From Massilia sp. Mn16-1_5 (GTDB lineage Bacteria; Pseudomonadota; Gammaproteobacteria; Burkholderiales; Burkholderiaceae_D): a stretch of 64,000 bases of DNA. The DNA is taken from assembly GCF_004798585.1 (NCBI RefSeq), contig NZ_PPXQ01000006.1:62001-126000 (forward strand), read 5' to 3'. Positions 9,196 to 21,231 of this stretch are shown piece after piece. Within the stretch, counting starts at the first letter, position 1; the number at the start of each line of letters is the position of its first letter. The notes under the pieces are model-generated. The model was not told the DNA's origin and searched no databases. It saw only the letters and a list, made by a program, of their open reading frames with translations. Both the position numbers and the translations under genes were made by a program.

Positions 9196-9981
9196 TTAAC
9201 ACGCCTCGACGTGCCCGCCGACCAGCACGGTGTCGCCGTCCAGCCGCGTGCGGATCACGCAATCATGTCCGACGGCGCGGCCCTGGCGCAGCGTCAGGCC
9301 ATGCCCGAGCGCGACCGTCAGCGCGCCGGCCGCGACGCCGGTCGCGCCGTCTTCCAGCAGCGGATCGAGGTGGTTGAAATTGCGGCCTTCGAATTCCTGC
9401 CCGCGGCGGCACCAGGCGTAGCAGCCGCTGACGCCGTGCTCGCGACCCCAGGCGGCGATCGCTTCGAGGTCGGGCGCCAGCGCATACAGCGTCTCCACGT
9501 CTGCCACCTCCAGCAGCAGCTTGGGACTGCCGACCGAGGCGAGGCGTGGCGCGCCGGCCAGGGCTAGCTGCGGCGCCGCCAGCAGGCCCCTGGCCAGGGC
9601 CTCGTCGGCGGCCACCTGCGGCGCTTCCTGCCGCGCCAATCCGACGAATACCGTCTCGCCCTCGCGCGACAGGCTCAGGCGCTGGCCGCGCATCGCCGTG
9701 CTCACGGTCAGGGGCGCGGCATCGCCATGGCGTGCAAACAGTACCTGGGCGGCCGCCAGCGTCGCATGCAGGCACAGCGGACTGCGCATGTGGGGATAGA
9801 CGAAGTCGAGCGTGGCAACCGCGCCGGCCTCGTTTGTCGCATCGATGAACACGTAAGTGAGCGCCCGCTCACGCGCCAGCCGGGTGCGCTGCGCCGGGTC
9901 AGGTGGACCATCCTCGACGGCGAGGGCGGGATTGCCGCCGCCGTGGGCAGCGCCGAAGCAGGTGAAGAGCTGTGTATTCAT
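9196..9981 (-). CDS. PhzF-like isomerase/epimerase-fold protein, catalytic Glu not seen
   Basis: This 261-residue protein resembles the PhzF (phenazine biosynthesis-like) diaminopimelate-epimerase fold. The N-terminal FTCFGAAHGGGNPALAV corresponds to the family GNP motif, and GRNFNHLDPLLEDGATGVAAG corresponds to the second-half GR-x-F...EDPATGSA motif. Two canonical elements are altered: the family SET-x-F catalytic Glu region reads LTYVFID here, and the G-H-P-T-L-G loop reads CLHATLA. Enzymatic activity of the canonical kind is therefore doubtful. ATG 9981 (MNTQLFTCFGA) is chosen by homology to family starts. Its substrate is unknown. It is probably co-transcribed with the Bug receptor downstream. 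Confidence 0.7.
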   Translation of the reverse strand: MNTQLFTCFGAAHGGGNPALAVEDGPPDPAQRTRLARERALTYVFIDATNEAGAVATLDFVYPHMRSPLCLHATLAAAQVLFARHGDAAPLTVSTAMRGQRLSLSREGETVFVGLARQEAPQVAADEALARGLLAAPQLALAGAPRLASVGSPKLLLEVADVETLYALAPDLEAIAAWGREHGVSGCYAWCRRGQEFEGRNFNHLDPLLEDGATGVAAGALTVALGHGLTLRQGRAVGHDCVIRTRLDGDTVLVGGHVEAC

Positions 9982-10097
9982 GTGGCTGAGCAATCGATGG
10001 AGGTTCGAGTCTGCCACAGCCGGGCGCTTCCCGCACGGGCCGGACTGCCGCGAAAAGAAGCTGCTATACTGGACCCGTCCCGTCCAACGACACCTTT

Positions 10098-10430
10098 ATG
10101 CTGCGACGAGCTTTCGTCATTTTCCTGATCCTGCTGTTCCCCCTGAACGTCTTCGCGCTGTCCATGTCCGTCGCATCGGACCGGCACGCCGCTGCGGTGG
10201 AGCAGGTCATGCCGGCGGCCCTTGCCGATGCCGGCATTGATGTCGATCAGCCCTCGCTGGGTGAGCTCGATCCGGACGAACCTCCGTCCGGCATGGATTA
10301 CCACGATTCCGTGTCCGGGGAAGGGCAGCCGGCGCCGCCGCTGCCGCCCGAAGGACCAGTCCCCCCGCACGTGCCGCTAAGGCATGGTCTCGCGCCTTTC
10401 CCCCCCATAAAGCCGCCTCCCGTCCGCTGA
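10098..10430 (+). CDS. Small exported proline-rich protein of unknown function
   Basis: A 110-residue frame begins MLRRAFVIFLILLFPLNVFA, a convincing signal peptide or N-terminal anchor. The rest is acidic then proline-rich (PAPPLPPEGPVPPHVPL), ending PPIKPPPVR. I do not recognise a family. A TATACT-like -10 element lies about 30 bases upstream of ATG 10098. It precedes the TerC-type gene on the same strand with about 135 bases between, so it may be independent. It could be periplasmic and span or contact the envelope; that is inference. Confidence 0.5.
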   Translation: MLRRAFVIFLILLFPLNVFALSMSVASDRHAAAVEQVMPAALADAGIDVDQPSLGELDPDEPPSGMDYHDSVSGEGQPAPPLPPEGPVPPHVPLRHGLAPFPPIKPPPVR

Positions 10431-10565
10431 CCCGCGGCCGCGCCGCGCGCATTCCTTGCGCGCCTGGCGTGCGCCGTTCGTCGCGCATGGTGCGCCGTGC
10501 CATCCGGCCTGAGCCGGGGCCTGCGCGCCGCATTTTCTTCATTTGAAATTCACGAGGTAAGTAAC

Positions 10566-12137
10566 ATGGAATGGCTATTCGACCCTGCAATCTGGGCGGG
10601 ATTGCTGACACTCGTCGTGCTCGAAATCGTCCTCGGCATCGACAACCTGATCTTCATCGCCATCCTGGCCGACAAGCTGCCGCCGCACCAGCGCGACCGC
10701 GCGCGCCTGATCGGCCTGTCGCTGGCGATGCTCATGCGGCTGGGCTTATTAACGATCGTCTCCTGGCTGGTCACGCTCACCGCACCGCTGTTCTCCGTCG
10801 GGCCGCTCACCTTCTCGGGGAGAGACCTGATCCTGCTGATGGGCGGCCTGTTCCTGCTCTTCAAGGCCACCACCGAACTGCACGAACGCCTGGAAGGGGT
10901 GACCCACACCCAGACCGACTCGAAAGCCTATGCCGCCTTCGGCGCCGTGGTGGCGCAAATCGTCGTGCTCGACGCCGTGTTCTCGCTGGACGCCGTCATC
11001 ACTGCCGTCGGCATGGTCGACGAGCTGGGCGTCATGATGGCGGCGGTGATCATTTCGATCGGCGTCATGATCCTGGCCTCGAAGGCCCTGACGCGCTTCG
11101 TCAACGCGCATCCGACCGTGGTCGTGCTGTGCCTGAGCTTCCTGCTGATGATCGGCCTGTCGCTGGTAGCCGAGGGCCTGGGCTTCCACATTCCGAAGGC
11201 TTACCTGTACGCGGCGATCGGCTTCTCGATCCTGATCGAGGCCCTGAACCAGTTCGCGCGCCGTAACTCGCTCAAGCAGGAAGCGCGCGTGCCGCTGCGC
11301 GAACGCACGGCGGAGCGGGTACTGCGTTTGATGGGCAGCCGCAAACGCAGTGCGGCCGCCACCGAAGCCGAAGACGCGCAGGCGCCGGAGGAAACCGCCT
11401 TCGCCGCGGAGGAACGCAACATGGTCAGCGGCGTGCTGGCGCTGGGCGAGCGCTCGATCCGCTCGGTCATGACGCCGCGCTCGGAGATGTCCTGGGTCGA
11501 TCTCGACGACGAGCCGGCCGCCATCCTGCGCCAGTTGCAGGACACGCCGCACAGCCAGCTGCCGGTATGCCGGGGCGAGCTCGAAAACATGCTCGGCATC
11601 GCCCGTACCAAGGATTTGATTGCCGACCTGGCGCTGCGCCAGGCCATCCTCGAATCCGGCGCAGGCAGTCCGTTGCGCGCGGCCATCGTCCTGCCCGATA
11701 CGGCGGGCGTGCTGCGCGCCATCGAGACCCTGCAGCGCGCGCACGGCCAGCTGGTGCTGGTAACCGACGAATACGGCGTGGTCCAGGGTCTCCTGACTCC
11801 GGTCGACATCCTGGAAGCGATCGCCGGCGAATTCCCCGACGAAGACGAGCAGCCGGCCATCCAGGCCAAAGCTGCCGGCGAATGGGAAGCCAGCGGATCG
11901 GCCGACCTGCGCCAGCTGGAGCAGGTGCTCGAGACCGACGCGCTGGTCGGCGAGGGGAGCGACTACACCTCGCTGGCCGGCTTCCTGCTGGCGCGCTTCG
12001 AAGGTTTTCCCGAAGCCGGGCAGCAGATCGAACTCGATGGCCTGCGCTTCGAGATCCTGGCCGTCGACGAGCGACGCATCGTCAGCGTGGCGATCCGCCG
12101 CATCGCCGAACCCGTGGCAGCGGACGCCGCCTCCTGA
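10566..12137 (+). CDS. TerC-family membrane protein fused to CBS pair and CorC/HlyC domain
   Basis: A 523-residue protein starts at ATG 10566 behind GAGG. Residues 1 to about 235 form a TerC domain with several transmembrane helices and the conserved acidic segments [13 protein letters not shown] and [16 protein letters not shown], proposed metal ligands. Residues about 300-420 form a CBS-domain pair ([13 protein letters not shown] ... [13 protein letters not shown]), followed by a CorC/HlyC domain to the end. The layout matches E. coli YoaE/YegH. TerC proteins are linked to manganese export and metalation of secreted proteins; here this is by analogy only. The next gene, htpX, is 33 bases downstream, suggesting an envelope-stress operon. 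Confidence 0.88.
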   Translation: MEWLFDPAIWAGLLTLVVLEIVLGIDNLIFIAILADKLPPHQRDRARLIGLSLAMLMRLGLLTIVSWLVTLTAPLFSVGPLTFSGRDLILLMGGLFLLFKATTELHERLEGVTHTQTDSKAYAAFGAVVAQIVVLDAVFSLDAVITAVGMVDELGVMMAAVIISIGVMILASKALTRFVNAHPTVVVLCLSFLLMIGLSLVAEGLGFHIPKAYLYAAIGFSILIEALNQFARRNSLKQEARVPLRERTAERVLRLMGSRKRSAAATEAEDAQAPEETAFAAEERNMVSGVLALGERSIRSVMTPRSEMSWVDLDDEPAAILRQLQDTPHSQLPVCRGELENMLGIARTKDLIADLALRQAILESGAGSPLRAAIVLPDTAGVLRAIETLQRAHGQLVLVTDEYGVVQGLLTPVDILEAIAGEFPDEDEQPAIQAKAAGEWEASGSADLRQLEQVLETDALVGEGSDYTSLAGFLLARFEGFPEAGQQIELDGLRFEILAVDERRIVSVAIRRIAEPVAADAAS

Positions 12138-12170
12138 ACCACATTTTTTACCGCACCAAGAAAGCACATC

Positions 12171-13046
12171 ATGAAACGCATCGTCCTGTTCCTGGCCACC
12201 AACCTGGCCATCGTCCTCGTCCTGAGCCTCACCGCCAGCCTGCTCGGCGTGAACCGCTTCCTCACCGCCAACGGCCTCGATCTCGGCATGCTGCTCGCCT
12301 TTGCCGCGCTGATGGGCTTTGGCGGCGCCTTTATCTCCCTGTGGATGTCGAAGCCGATCGCGAAATGGTCGACCCGCGCGCGGGTGATCACCCAGCCTGC
12401 CAACTCCACCGAACACTGGTTGGTGGAGACCGTGGGCGCCCAGGCGCGCAAGGCCGGCATCGGCATGCCAGAGGTGGCCGTGTATGACGGCGAGCCGAAC
12501 GCCTTCGCCACCGGCGCCACCAAAAACAGCTCGCTGGTCGCGGTATCGACCGGGCTGCTGGCCTCGATGTCGAAGGAAGAAGTCGAGGCCGTCCTCGCGC
12601 ACGAAGTGGCCCACATCGCCAACGGCGACATGGTGACGCTGACCCTGATCCAGGGCGTGGTGAACACCTTCGTGATCTTCCTGGCCCGGATCGTCGGCTA
12701 CTTCGTTGACGGCATGCTGCGCAAGAACGACTCCGAGCAGTCCGGCCCCGGCATCGGCTACATGGTGACGGTGGTGGTCTGCGAGATCGTGTTCGGCATC
12801 CTCGCCAGCATCATCGTCGCCTGGTTCTCGCGCCAGCGCGAATTTCGCGCCGACCGCGGCGCCGCCGGCATCCTCGGCCGCCCGCAGCCGATGATCGCGG
12901 CATTGCGCCGCCTCGGCGGCCTGAGCGAAGGAGAGCTGCCGAAGAACATGGCCGCCTTCGGCATCTCGGGCAAGGGCGGCGCCATGGCGCTGTTCTCGAG
13001 CCACCCGCCGATCGAAGAACGCATCGCGGCCTTGCAAGGTGCCTGA
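12171..13046 (+). CDS. htpX: HtpX inner-membrane zinc metalloprotease (copy 1)
   Basis: This 291-residue M48B protease has two N-terminal transmembrane segments, the SKPIAKWS segment, and the zinc motif [10 protein letters not shown] (about residue 144). Two more hydrophobic segments follow, then the third zinc ligand region in [13 protein letters not shown]. It degrades misfolded inner-membrane proteins alongside FtsH. The length is normal for the family. Its stop overlaps the start of exoD (TGATG). A second, closely similar copy is at 45942-46841. Confidence 0.95.
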   Translation: MKRIVLFLATNLAIVLVLSLTASLLGVNRFLTANGLDLGMLLAFAALMGFGGAFISLWMSKPIAKWSTRARVITQPANSTEHWLVETVGAQARKAGIGMPEVAVYDGEPNAFATGATKNSSLVAVSTGLLASMSKEEVEAVLAHEVAHIANGDMVTLTLIQGVVNTFVIFLARIVGYFVDGMLRKNDSEQSGPGIGYMVTVVVCEIVFGILASIIVAWFSRQREFRADRGAAGILGRPQPMIAALRRLGGLSEGELPKNMAAFGISGKGGAMALFSSHPPIEERIAALQGA

Positions 13047-13693
13047 TGGGCGCGCGCGAACCAGGAGAGGAGACGCTGAAGTCAGGGGCGAGTGGCCCGC
13101 CCCTGTCGGATGTTCTCGAACAGCTGGCTGAGGACGGTGCGCGCGAACGCATCTCGGTAGGCGACCTGCTGAACGCCTTGTCCGACCGGGCGCTCGGCGC
13201 CTTGCTGTTCGTGTTCGCCTGCCCGAACGCGCTGCCGGCGCTGCCCGGCACCTCGGTAATCCTGGGCGCGCCGCTGGTGCTGCTGGCGGCGCAGCTGGCG
13301 TTTAAACGCAAGCCCTGGCTGCCGGGCTTCATTGCGCGCCGTTCGATGGCGCGTCCTGATTTCCAGGGACTGATCGCGCGTATCTGTCCGTGGCTGCGGC
13401 GCGCCGAAAAGATGCTGCGGCCGCGGGCCAGTGCCTGGGCGCTGCCACCGATGGAATACGTGGTCGGCCTGGTGTGCCTGCTGCTGGCGATCGTCGTTTT
13501 GCTGCCGATCCCGCTGGGGAATATGCTGCCGGCGCTGGCGATCAGCATGCTGGCGCTGGGCGTGCTGGAACGCGATGGTTACTGGATCGTGGCCGGGTTG
13601 ATCGTGGCGGCGGGGTCGGCGGTGCTGGTCTCGGGCGTCGTGTTCGCTGCCGTGAAAGCTTTGCTCTACGTCGTGGTCAATTTCATTGCATAG
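13046..13693 (+). CDS. ExoD family membrane protein
   Basis: This 215-residue protein matches the ExoD (exopolysaccharide synthesis ExoD) family. The N-terminal part reads LSDVLEQLAEDGARERISVGDLLNALSDRALGALLFVFA, followed by the loop NALPALPGTSVILGAPL and three or more hydrophobic segments toward the C-terminus. ExoD was linked to exopolysaccharide production and alkaline tolerance in Sinorhizobium; its biochemical role is unknown. The ATG overlaps the htpX stop, so it is translationally coupled to a protease gene. That supports a role in envelope quality or stress, by context only. Confidence 0.85.
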   Translation: MGAREPGEETLKSGASGPPLSDVLEQLAEDGARERISVGDLLNALSDRALGALLFVFACPNALPALPGTSVILGAPLVLLAAQLAFKRKPWLPGFIARRSMARPDFQGLIARICPWLRRAEKMLRPRASAWALPPMEYVVGLVCLLLAIVVLLPIPLGNMLPALAISMLALGVLERDGYWIVAGLIVAAGSAVLVSGVVFAAVKALLYVVVNFIA

Positions 13694-13768
13694 AGAAATG
13701 GCGCTTGAGCTGATGAGCAAGCCGTGTCGGGGATGGGTTGACATTCCCGGCCCGGCTGAATGCCTTGT

Positions 13769-14170
13769 CTAGCGCCGCACCAACTGGACCGGCACGCCAG
13801 CCCGAACTGTGTTGTGTATTTCGGCTACTGCGTCGGTTTCGCGCAGCAGCTGCTCGATTGCGGAACTCGAGGCGGACGAGGACACGCTTGCCCGGTAGGT
13901 GATATTGGTTGCTGCGAGGCCGATGCCTGGAAACTCAGCGCTTGCCTCCACTTCGACGCCTTCGATCGGTATGGCAAGGCGCTTGGCTTCGCGGTACAGG
14001 TCATTGCAGTAGCAGGTTGCCAACGCAAGCATGAGGAACTCGCCGCCATTGATCGCTGAGCCTTTGCCCAAGCTCTGTGGCGGCACATTCAAGGTTTGGG
14101 CCGAGTCGTCGGTCTGCACGATGACGTCGTGTCCAATGGCTGAGTTTGTGACAATTGCTGTGATCTGCAC
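13769..14170 (-). CDS. OsmC-family peroxiredoxin-like protein
   Basis: I choose GTG 14170, which sits 5 bases after a perfect GGAGG. The resulting 133-residue protein starts at VQITAIVTNSAIGHDV, where homologues also begin, while longer in-frame starts lack a good ribosome-binding site. Conserved OsmC features are GSAINGGEFLMLALATCYCNDLYREA, with the cysteine pair at about residues 57-59, and the C-terminal IEQLLRETDAVAEIHNTVR. OsmC/Ohr proteins reduce organic hydroperoxides through a cysteine pair; this CYC arrangement is a less studied subgroup, so the activity is uncertain. Confidence 0.85.
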   Translation of the reverse strand: MQITAIVTNSAIGHDVIVQTDDSAQTLNVPPQSLGKGSAINGGEFLMLALATCYCNDLYREAKRLAIPIEGVEVEASAEFPGIGLAATNITYRASVSSSASSSAIEQLLRETDAVAEIHNTVRAGVPVQLVRR

Positions 14171-14226
14171 AATGTCCTCCGTGGGCATCAAATATTCCCG
14201 AACTTGCATCTCTGAGCATAGCGTGA

Positions 14227-14254
14227 AGCATATACCTTGGAAAGTTCTAGACAA
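14227..14254 (-). promoter_or_regulatory. Candidate sigma-70 promoter of osmC-like gene
   Basis: On the minus strand TTGTCT (14254-14249) and TATGCT (14232-14227) are separated by 16 bases. This leaves a leader of about 50 bases before GTG 14170. Confidence 0.45.
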
Positions 14255-14328
14255 TGCAAGGCAGGGCGGTTTGGATAAACCTTAACGGGGCACGTGACAT
14301 AAACGTTTTAGTAGACGCACGGAAATCA

Positions 14329-14370
14329 TTGCCAAGTTGACCTCGTCGGTTATACTGTGTTTTTATACAG
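14329..14370 (+). promoter_or_regulatory. dnaE2 promoter with LexA (SOS) box
   Basis: The 16-base site CTGTGTTTTTATACAG at 14355-14370 fits the LexA consensus CTG-N10-CAG. A promoter with TTGCCA (14329-14334), a 16-base spacer and TATACT (14351-14356) overlaps it. LexA would therefore block transcription start, giving SOS induction of the polymerase gene 31 bases downstream. Confidence 0.85.
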
Positions 14371-14401
14371 TAGTTTGTGAACTCACAAGCCCGACCTGCC
14401 G

Positions 14402-17584
<3,183 letters not shown>

Positions 17585-17588
17585 ACGC

Positions 17589-18389
17589 TCAGCGCGCAGC
17601 CTTGTCGTCCGCCAGGCGCAGCTTGTACCAGGCAATCCCGATCAATTCATAGATTGCATACCACGAGCGCCGCATCCCTTCGGCGCTCGGCAGCCAGGAG
17701 CCCACCGACAGCGGCTGCTCGCCGAAGAAGGCGGTGGGCGCCTCGACCACTTCCAGTCCTGCGCGCTCGAACACGGCGCGCGAGCGCGGCATGTGCATCG
17801 CATCGGTCACGAGGAGGATGCGTTGGACGCCGTCCGCACGCAGCAGCGCGGCGCTGAATTCCGCGTTCTCGAAGGTGTCGCGCGAGCGCGCTTCGAGCCA
17901 CTTCACCGGCACGCCGAAGTCCTCGCGCAGCGCCACGGCCATCGCGTCGGCCAGGGGAGGCCTGTCTGCAGTCGCGCCGGAACGGCCGGCCTTGGCCCCC
18001 AGGCCTCCGCTGACGAGAAGCGGCAACCCGGTACGCCGCTGCAGGTGCGCCGCATAGCGCAGGCGTGCGAGCGCGACGTAATCGGGGATGTCCTGCCCGC
18101 CGTACTCCGGCGCCTGCCGCAGGCGTCCGGCCGCGAGCACAACGATCGCCTGCGCGCCGGCCCGTTCCGGCGCCCGCAGCGGCGCGGTCATCCGTTCCAG
18201 CGGCGCGACGAAGAAGCGCGCACCGGCTGTGGACGAAAGAAAAGCCAGCAGCGCGAATCCCGTCCCGGCCAGGATGCGACCGGTGCGCGGCCAGCGCCGC
18301 CAGAGCGCCAGGCCAAGCAGGATCAGCAGGAACAGGTTGGCAGGCGGAAGAATCAGTTCGCGCGGGATGGCGTTCAACAGATCGAGCAT
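17589..18389 (-). CDS. YdcF/SanA-like DUF218 membrane protein
   Basis: This 266-residue protein has two N-terminal hydrophobic segments (LFLLILLGLAL, ILAGTGFALLAFL) and then a DUF218 domain: AIVVLAAGRLRQAPEYGG, LPLLVSGGLGA, RSRDTFENAEFS and ILLVTDAMHMPRSRAVFERAG. E. coli members include ElyC, which affects peptidoglycan synthesis and envelope integrity, and SanA. The domain has a Rossmann-like fold with a conserved charged pocket, but the reaction is unknown. It converges on dnaE2 with 4 bases between stops and is probably monocistronic. Confidence 0.85.
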   Translation of the reverse strand: MLDLLNAIPRELILPPANLFLLILLGLALWRRWPRTGRILAGTGFALLAFLSSTAGARFFVAPLERMTAPLRAPERAGAQAIVVLAAGRLRQAPEYGGQDIPDYVALARLRYAAHLQRRTGLPLLVSGGLGAKAGRSGATADRPPLADAMAVALREDFGVPVKWLEARSRDTFENAEFSAALLRADGVQRILLVTDAMHMPRSRAVFERAGLEVVEAPTAFFGEQPLSVGSWLPSAEGMRRSWYAIYELIGIAWYKLRLADDKAAR

Positions 18390-18485
18390 TGGTGCGGAAT
18401 TCCTGGAAAGCGTTCGTGGAGGCAGGCGGCTGAGTAGAACGCAGTCGAGAGTGCGGCGTCAAGGGCAAGGCGCGCTGCCGGACGC

Positions 18486-18761
18486 TCAGTCATCTCCTCC
18501 ATGGTACGCGATGTCGCTGCACGTCGGGTCGATATCCTTGACATGGTCCACCCGCGGGCTCTGAAACAGCGGGACCACGTCACGGCTTAGGTAGAGTGCA
18601 CACCATGCCCCGCCTAGCGGCACGAGCAGGATCATCACGGCTTGCGCCCAGCGTTGTCCAGGCTCGTAGAACGGGGACGCGAGTACCTTTCGTATTGCAT
18701 ACGCGTCGAGGCCAAGCGTTGCGGCGACGAGCGCGAGGAAAATCCATCCGACTGACGACAT
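18486..18761 (-). CDS. Small inner-membrane protein of unknown function
   Basis: Starting at ATG 18761 gives 91 residues (MSSVGWIFLALVAATLGLDA). Two hydrophobic stretches, IFLALVAATLGLDAY and AVMILLVPLGGAWCALYL, suggest a two-helix membrane protein with a cytosolic or periplasmic tail containing VPLFQSPRVDHVKDIDPTC. No family was recognised. The start lies just 8 bases after the stop of the upstream exported protein gene, so the two are probably co-transcribed. Confidence 0.5.
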   Translation of the reverse strand: MSSVGWIFLALVAATLGLDAYAIRKVLASPFYEPGQRWAQAVMILLVPLGGAWCALYLSRDVVPLFQSPRVDHVKDIDPTCSDIAYHGGDD

Positions 18762-18769
18762 ATCCGTCG

Positions 18770-19378
18770 TCACTTCGGGCCTACGCCCTTGAAACGTTCG
18801 GGATCGAAGTCGGCGATATCGATCTTCCCGAAATGCCGCGGCGGCCGATACGTCTTTGCCTCCAGCTTCTCCGGTTCGGACGCATGGAAGGAGGATTCGT
18901 CGACCTGGACAAGCTGCCAGCTCGCATCCCGTTTCGAGTACTTGAAGGTGTAGGTATTCGACCAGCGCCAGCCGCTGCCCCCGTAATGGCTGACCGAGAA
19001 CGTATTTTTCGATGCCGATAAGCCGGCGAAGGGATCGCCGAAGGCGCCGCCGCAACCCCTGCACAGCACGACGCGGCTGCTCTCTTTTACGACGTTGAGG
19101 GAGCCGTCCGGTGCACGGATGGCGATCTTCAGCGTGCGTGTACCGTCGTCTTCCTCCTCGGCGCCGTCGTTCGCCTGCAGCGGTTCGACGATGAACACGA
19201 CGTCGCGCAGGCCGTCGCCATTCAGGTCCGCCGCCTCGAAGGCCAGGATCGATTCACCCTTGGCGACGAAGCGATCGAGTTCGGCGGGCGGCTTGCCGGC
19301 GTCGGGCGCAGCGGCGTTTGCGAGGAGCGGCAGCGAAAGAAGGGAACAATACAGCAGCGTCGTGGCTGGTCGCATCAT
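18770..19378 (-). CDS. Exported protein with a single calcium-binding-like DxNGDG loop
   Basis: This 202-residue protein has a signal peptide (TTLLYCSLLSLPLLANAAA) and starts at ATG 19378 with GGTGG 7 bases upstream. The segment AADLNGDGLRDVVFIVEP is an FG-GAP/EF-like loop of a kind found in secreted proteins that bind calcium. A CxxC pair (VVLCRGCGGAFGD) and aromatic repeats (GWRWSNTYTFKYSKRD) follow. I do not know its function. It forms a likely two-gene unit with the small membrane protein downstream. Confidence 0.55.
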   Translation of the reverse strand: MMRPATTLLYCSLLSLPLLANAAAPDAGKPPAELDRFVAKGESILAFEAADLNGDGLRDVVFIVEPLQANDGAEEEDDGTRTLKIAIRAPDGSLNVVKESSRVVLCRGCGGAFGDPFAGLSASKNTFSVSHYGGSGWRWSNTYTFKYSKRDASWQLVQVDESSFHASEPEKLEAKTYRPPRHFGKIDIADFDPERFKGVGPK

Positions 19379-19395
19379 CGAAGGTCCACCTCTGC

Positions 19396-20298
19396 TCAGC
19401 GCGCAGGCAGGAAGGCCTTCACTTCCTGCTGGAAGCGCTGCGGCTGGTCCCACATGATGAAGTGGGCGCTGTCGGAAATGCGCTTCAGGCTCAGGTTTTT
19501 CACAGGCGCATAGCCGGCCTTGTACACGGCGTCGAACTGTTCCGCCGGCAGCGGCACGTTCTTCGGCTGGACATACAGCACCGTCATCGGCACGCCGATC
19601 TTCGGCAGCTCCGGAATCAGGTTCGTGACGATCAGCTCGCGGTAGGCGCGGATGCTCACGTCCGGGTCGCTGCTCATCGAATCCTGGATCGCGCCCTCAC
19701 GCATCGCTTCGGTATTTACCATGCCGGCGATGGTGTCGTTGGCGCGTTTGCGGCGTTCTTCGGGCGCCGCGCTGCGCATGCCGGCGACGACCCCGTCGGC
19801 CACCGCCTCGACCCTGGCCGGCGCCGCGCCGGGACCGGCGAAGAAAGTGCCGAGGAATGGATACATGTCTACCACCATCAAGCGAGACAAGCTGTCCGGA
19901 TGGCGGCTCGCCAGCATCATACCGATGGTGCCGCCCATCGAGTGGCCGATAACGGCGGGCTGCTGCAGCTTCGATTCCCGGATATAGCGGGCGATCTCCT
20001 CGGCGACCGGGGCCGCCACAGTGCCTTCCTTGTTGCCGCCCGCCGGCTGGCCGGCGAAGCCCGACACGTGGACCAGGTGATAGCGGTAACCCGGCAGCGC
20101 GGCCACCGTCGAGGCCCAGGCGCGCGGCGAGGAGTTCAGGCCGGGGATCAGGACCACGTCGGGTCCCGAACCTTCGGTGCGCACCGTGATGCGGTTCGAC
20201 TCGAAGGGAGCGGCGAGCGCGCCCGCCAGGGGAAGAGCGGCCAACAGGGCCACCGTGCTTGCCAGCCAGATGCGGCGCGACTTCATCTTGGTATCCAT
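19396..20298 (-). CDS. Exported alpha/beta-hydrolase
   Basis: The 300-residue precursor starts at ATG 20298 after GAGGAGG. It has a signal peptide (LASTVALLAALPLAGALAA), the oxyanion-hole segment VVLIPGLNSS, the nucleophile elbow GHSMGG (Ser near residue 119), a likely acid in the YVQPKNVPLPAEQFD region, and a catalytic His in ISDSAHFIMWDQPQ. It is a periplasmic or secreted serine hydrolase, perhaps an esterase, lipase or lactonase. The substrate is unknown. It is separated by 17 bases from the next minus-strand gene, so they may be one operon. Confidence 0.85.
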   Translation of the reverse strand: MDTKMKSRRIWLASTVALLAALPLAGALAAPFESNRITVRTEGSGPDVVLIPGLNSSPRAWASTVAALPGYRYHLVHVSGFAGQPAGGNKEGTVAAPVAEEIARYIRESKLQQPAVIGHSMGGTIGMMLASRHPDSLSRLMVVDMYPFLGTFFAGPGAAPARVEAVADGVVAGMRSAAPEERRKRANDTIAGMVNTEAMREGAIQDSMSSDPDVSIRAYRELIVTNLIPELPKIGVPMTVLYVQPKNVPLPAEQFDAVYKAGYAPVKNLSLKRISDSAHFIMWDQPQRFQQEVKAFLPAR

Positions 20299-20470
20299 CC
20301 AGCCTCCTCAGCCTTATCCAGGCAGTCAGTGTAGTGGATAAACGTTGATAAAAAGTCACAGATTGTCACCTGTTCGAGCGCATTCGTGCTTTTTCGGCAA
20401 CGCTTTCGAGTGCTGTCAATACGCGGCGCTATACTTGCTATGCATTTTTCATCACAACCAGGAGACAGCC

Positions 20471-20845
20471 ATGAAAGCGATTCACCCCGTACTCGCAGCA
20501 CTGGGCACTGTACTCGTGTTATCAAGCGGCGGCGCGCTCGCGCAGTCCGGCCCCAAAATGACTGACGGCGTATTGGCCGACGCCTCCGGCATGACGCTCT
20601 ATACCTTCGACAAGGACACCGCCGGCTCCGGCAAGAGCGCATGCAACGGCGAGTGCGCGAAGATGTGGCCACCGGTGCCCGCCAACGTCAAGGTCATGGA
20701 GCCATACTCGGTCGTCACGCGCGACGACGGCAGCAAGCAGCTGGCCTACAAGGGCAAGCCGCTGTACCTGTTCGCCAAGGACACCAAGGCGGGCGAGCGC
20801 AAGGGCGACAAGATGAAGGATGTGTGGCACGTCGTGACGGACTGA
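20471..20845 (+). CDS. Secreted repeat protein of COG4315 / PF03640 family
   Basis: This 124-residue protein starts at ATG 20471 after GGAGAC. It has a signal peptide (MKAIHPVLAALGTVLVLSSGGALAQ) and then the two repeats typical of the family: GMTLYTFDKDTAGSGKSACNGECAKMWPP and KPLYLFAKDTKAGERKGD. The pattern Y-x-aromatic-x-x-D plus the CxxxCAxxWPP motif defines PF03640. No Cys lipobox is seen, so it is probably periplasmic. Members occur widely beside stress and redox genes, but the function is unknown. Confidence 0.85.
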   Translation: MKAIHPVLAALGTVLVLSSGGALAQSGPKMTDGVLADASGMTLYTFDKDTAGSGKSACNGECAKMWPPVPANVKVMEPYSVVTRDDGSKQLAYKGKPLYLFAKDTKAGERKGDKMKDVWHVVTD

Positions 20846-20886
20846 GTCGCCGTCGCGATGGAAGCGGCGGGCGCGCTGTCCGCCGC

Positions 20887-21144
20887 TCAGCGCAGCCAGG
20901 CCTTGAGCACCTCCGGACCCTGCTCCATGCCGACTTTCAGGCGCTCCTGCGCGTGCTGCGTGCATTGATCGAGCGTGCCGACGCCCTGGGTGGCGGCCTG
21001 CGCGGCGATCGCCTTGCTGGCGATGCCGAAGGCGGTGATGGCCTGGTCCCAGCTCAATCCGGAAGCGAGAGCTTCTTCCACCACGTGGGCGGCGAGGGCG
21101 CCCAGTTTGTCGATCAGTGCGGGGTCGGTTCCCATTCTTAGCAT
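20887..21144 (-). CDS. Hypothetical protein, 85 residues
   Basis: ATG 21144 is preceded by GGAG with 6 bases of spacing. The protein starts MLRMGTDPALIDKLGALAAHVVEEALASGLSWDQAITAFGIASKA and looks entirely helical and soluble. I see no motif that identifies it. Codon use matches its neighbours. It is a single gene convergent with the PF03640 gene. Confidence 0.5.
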   Translation of the reverse strand: MLRMGTDPALIDKLGALAAHVVEEALASGLSWDQAITAFGIASKAIAAQAATQGVGTLDQCTQHAQERLKVGMEQGPEVLKAWLR

Positions 21145-21231
21145 AGTCAGCTCCAGCAGAAAGTCGGCAGATGCTGGAATACTACGACAAGGCGGGTTTC
21201 GGCCTGGCACGGCAGGACGATCGGGTAAGGA

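Noticed and set aside
10431-10565. Possible yybP-ykoY manganese riboswitch before the TerC-type gene
   Set aside because: TerC genes are often controlled by this riboswitch, but I could not find its conserved internal-loop sequences in this GC-rich 135-base gap.
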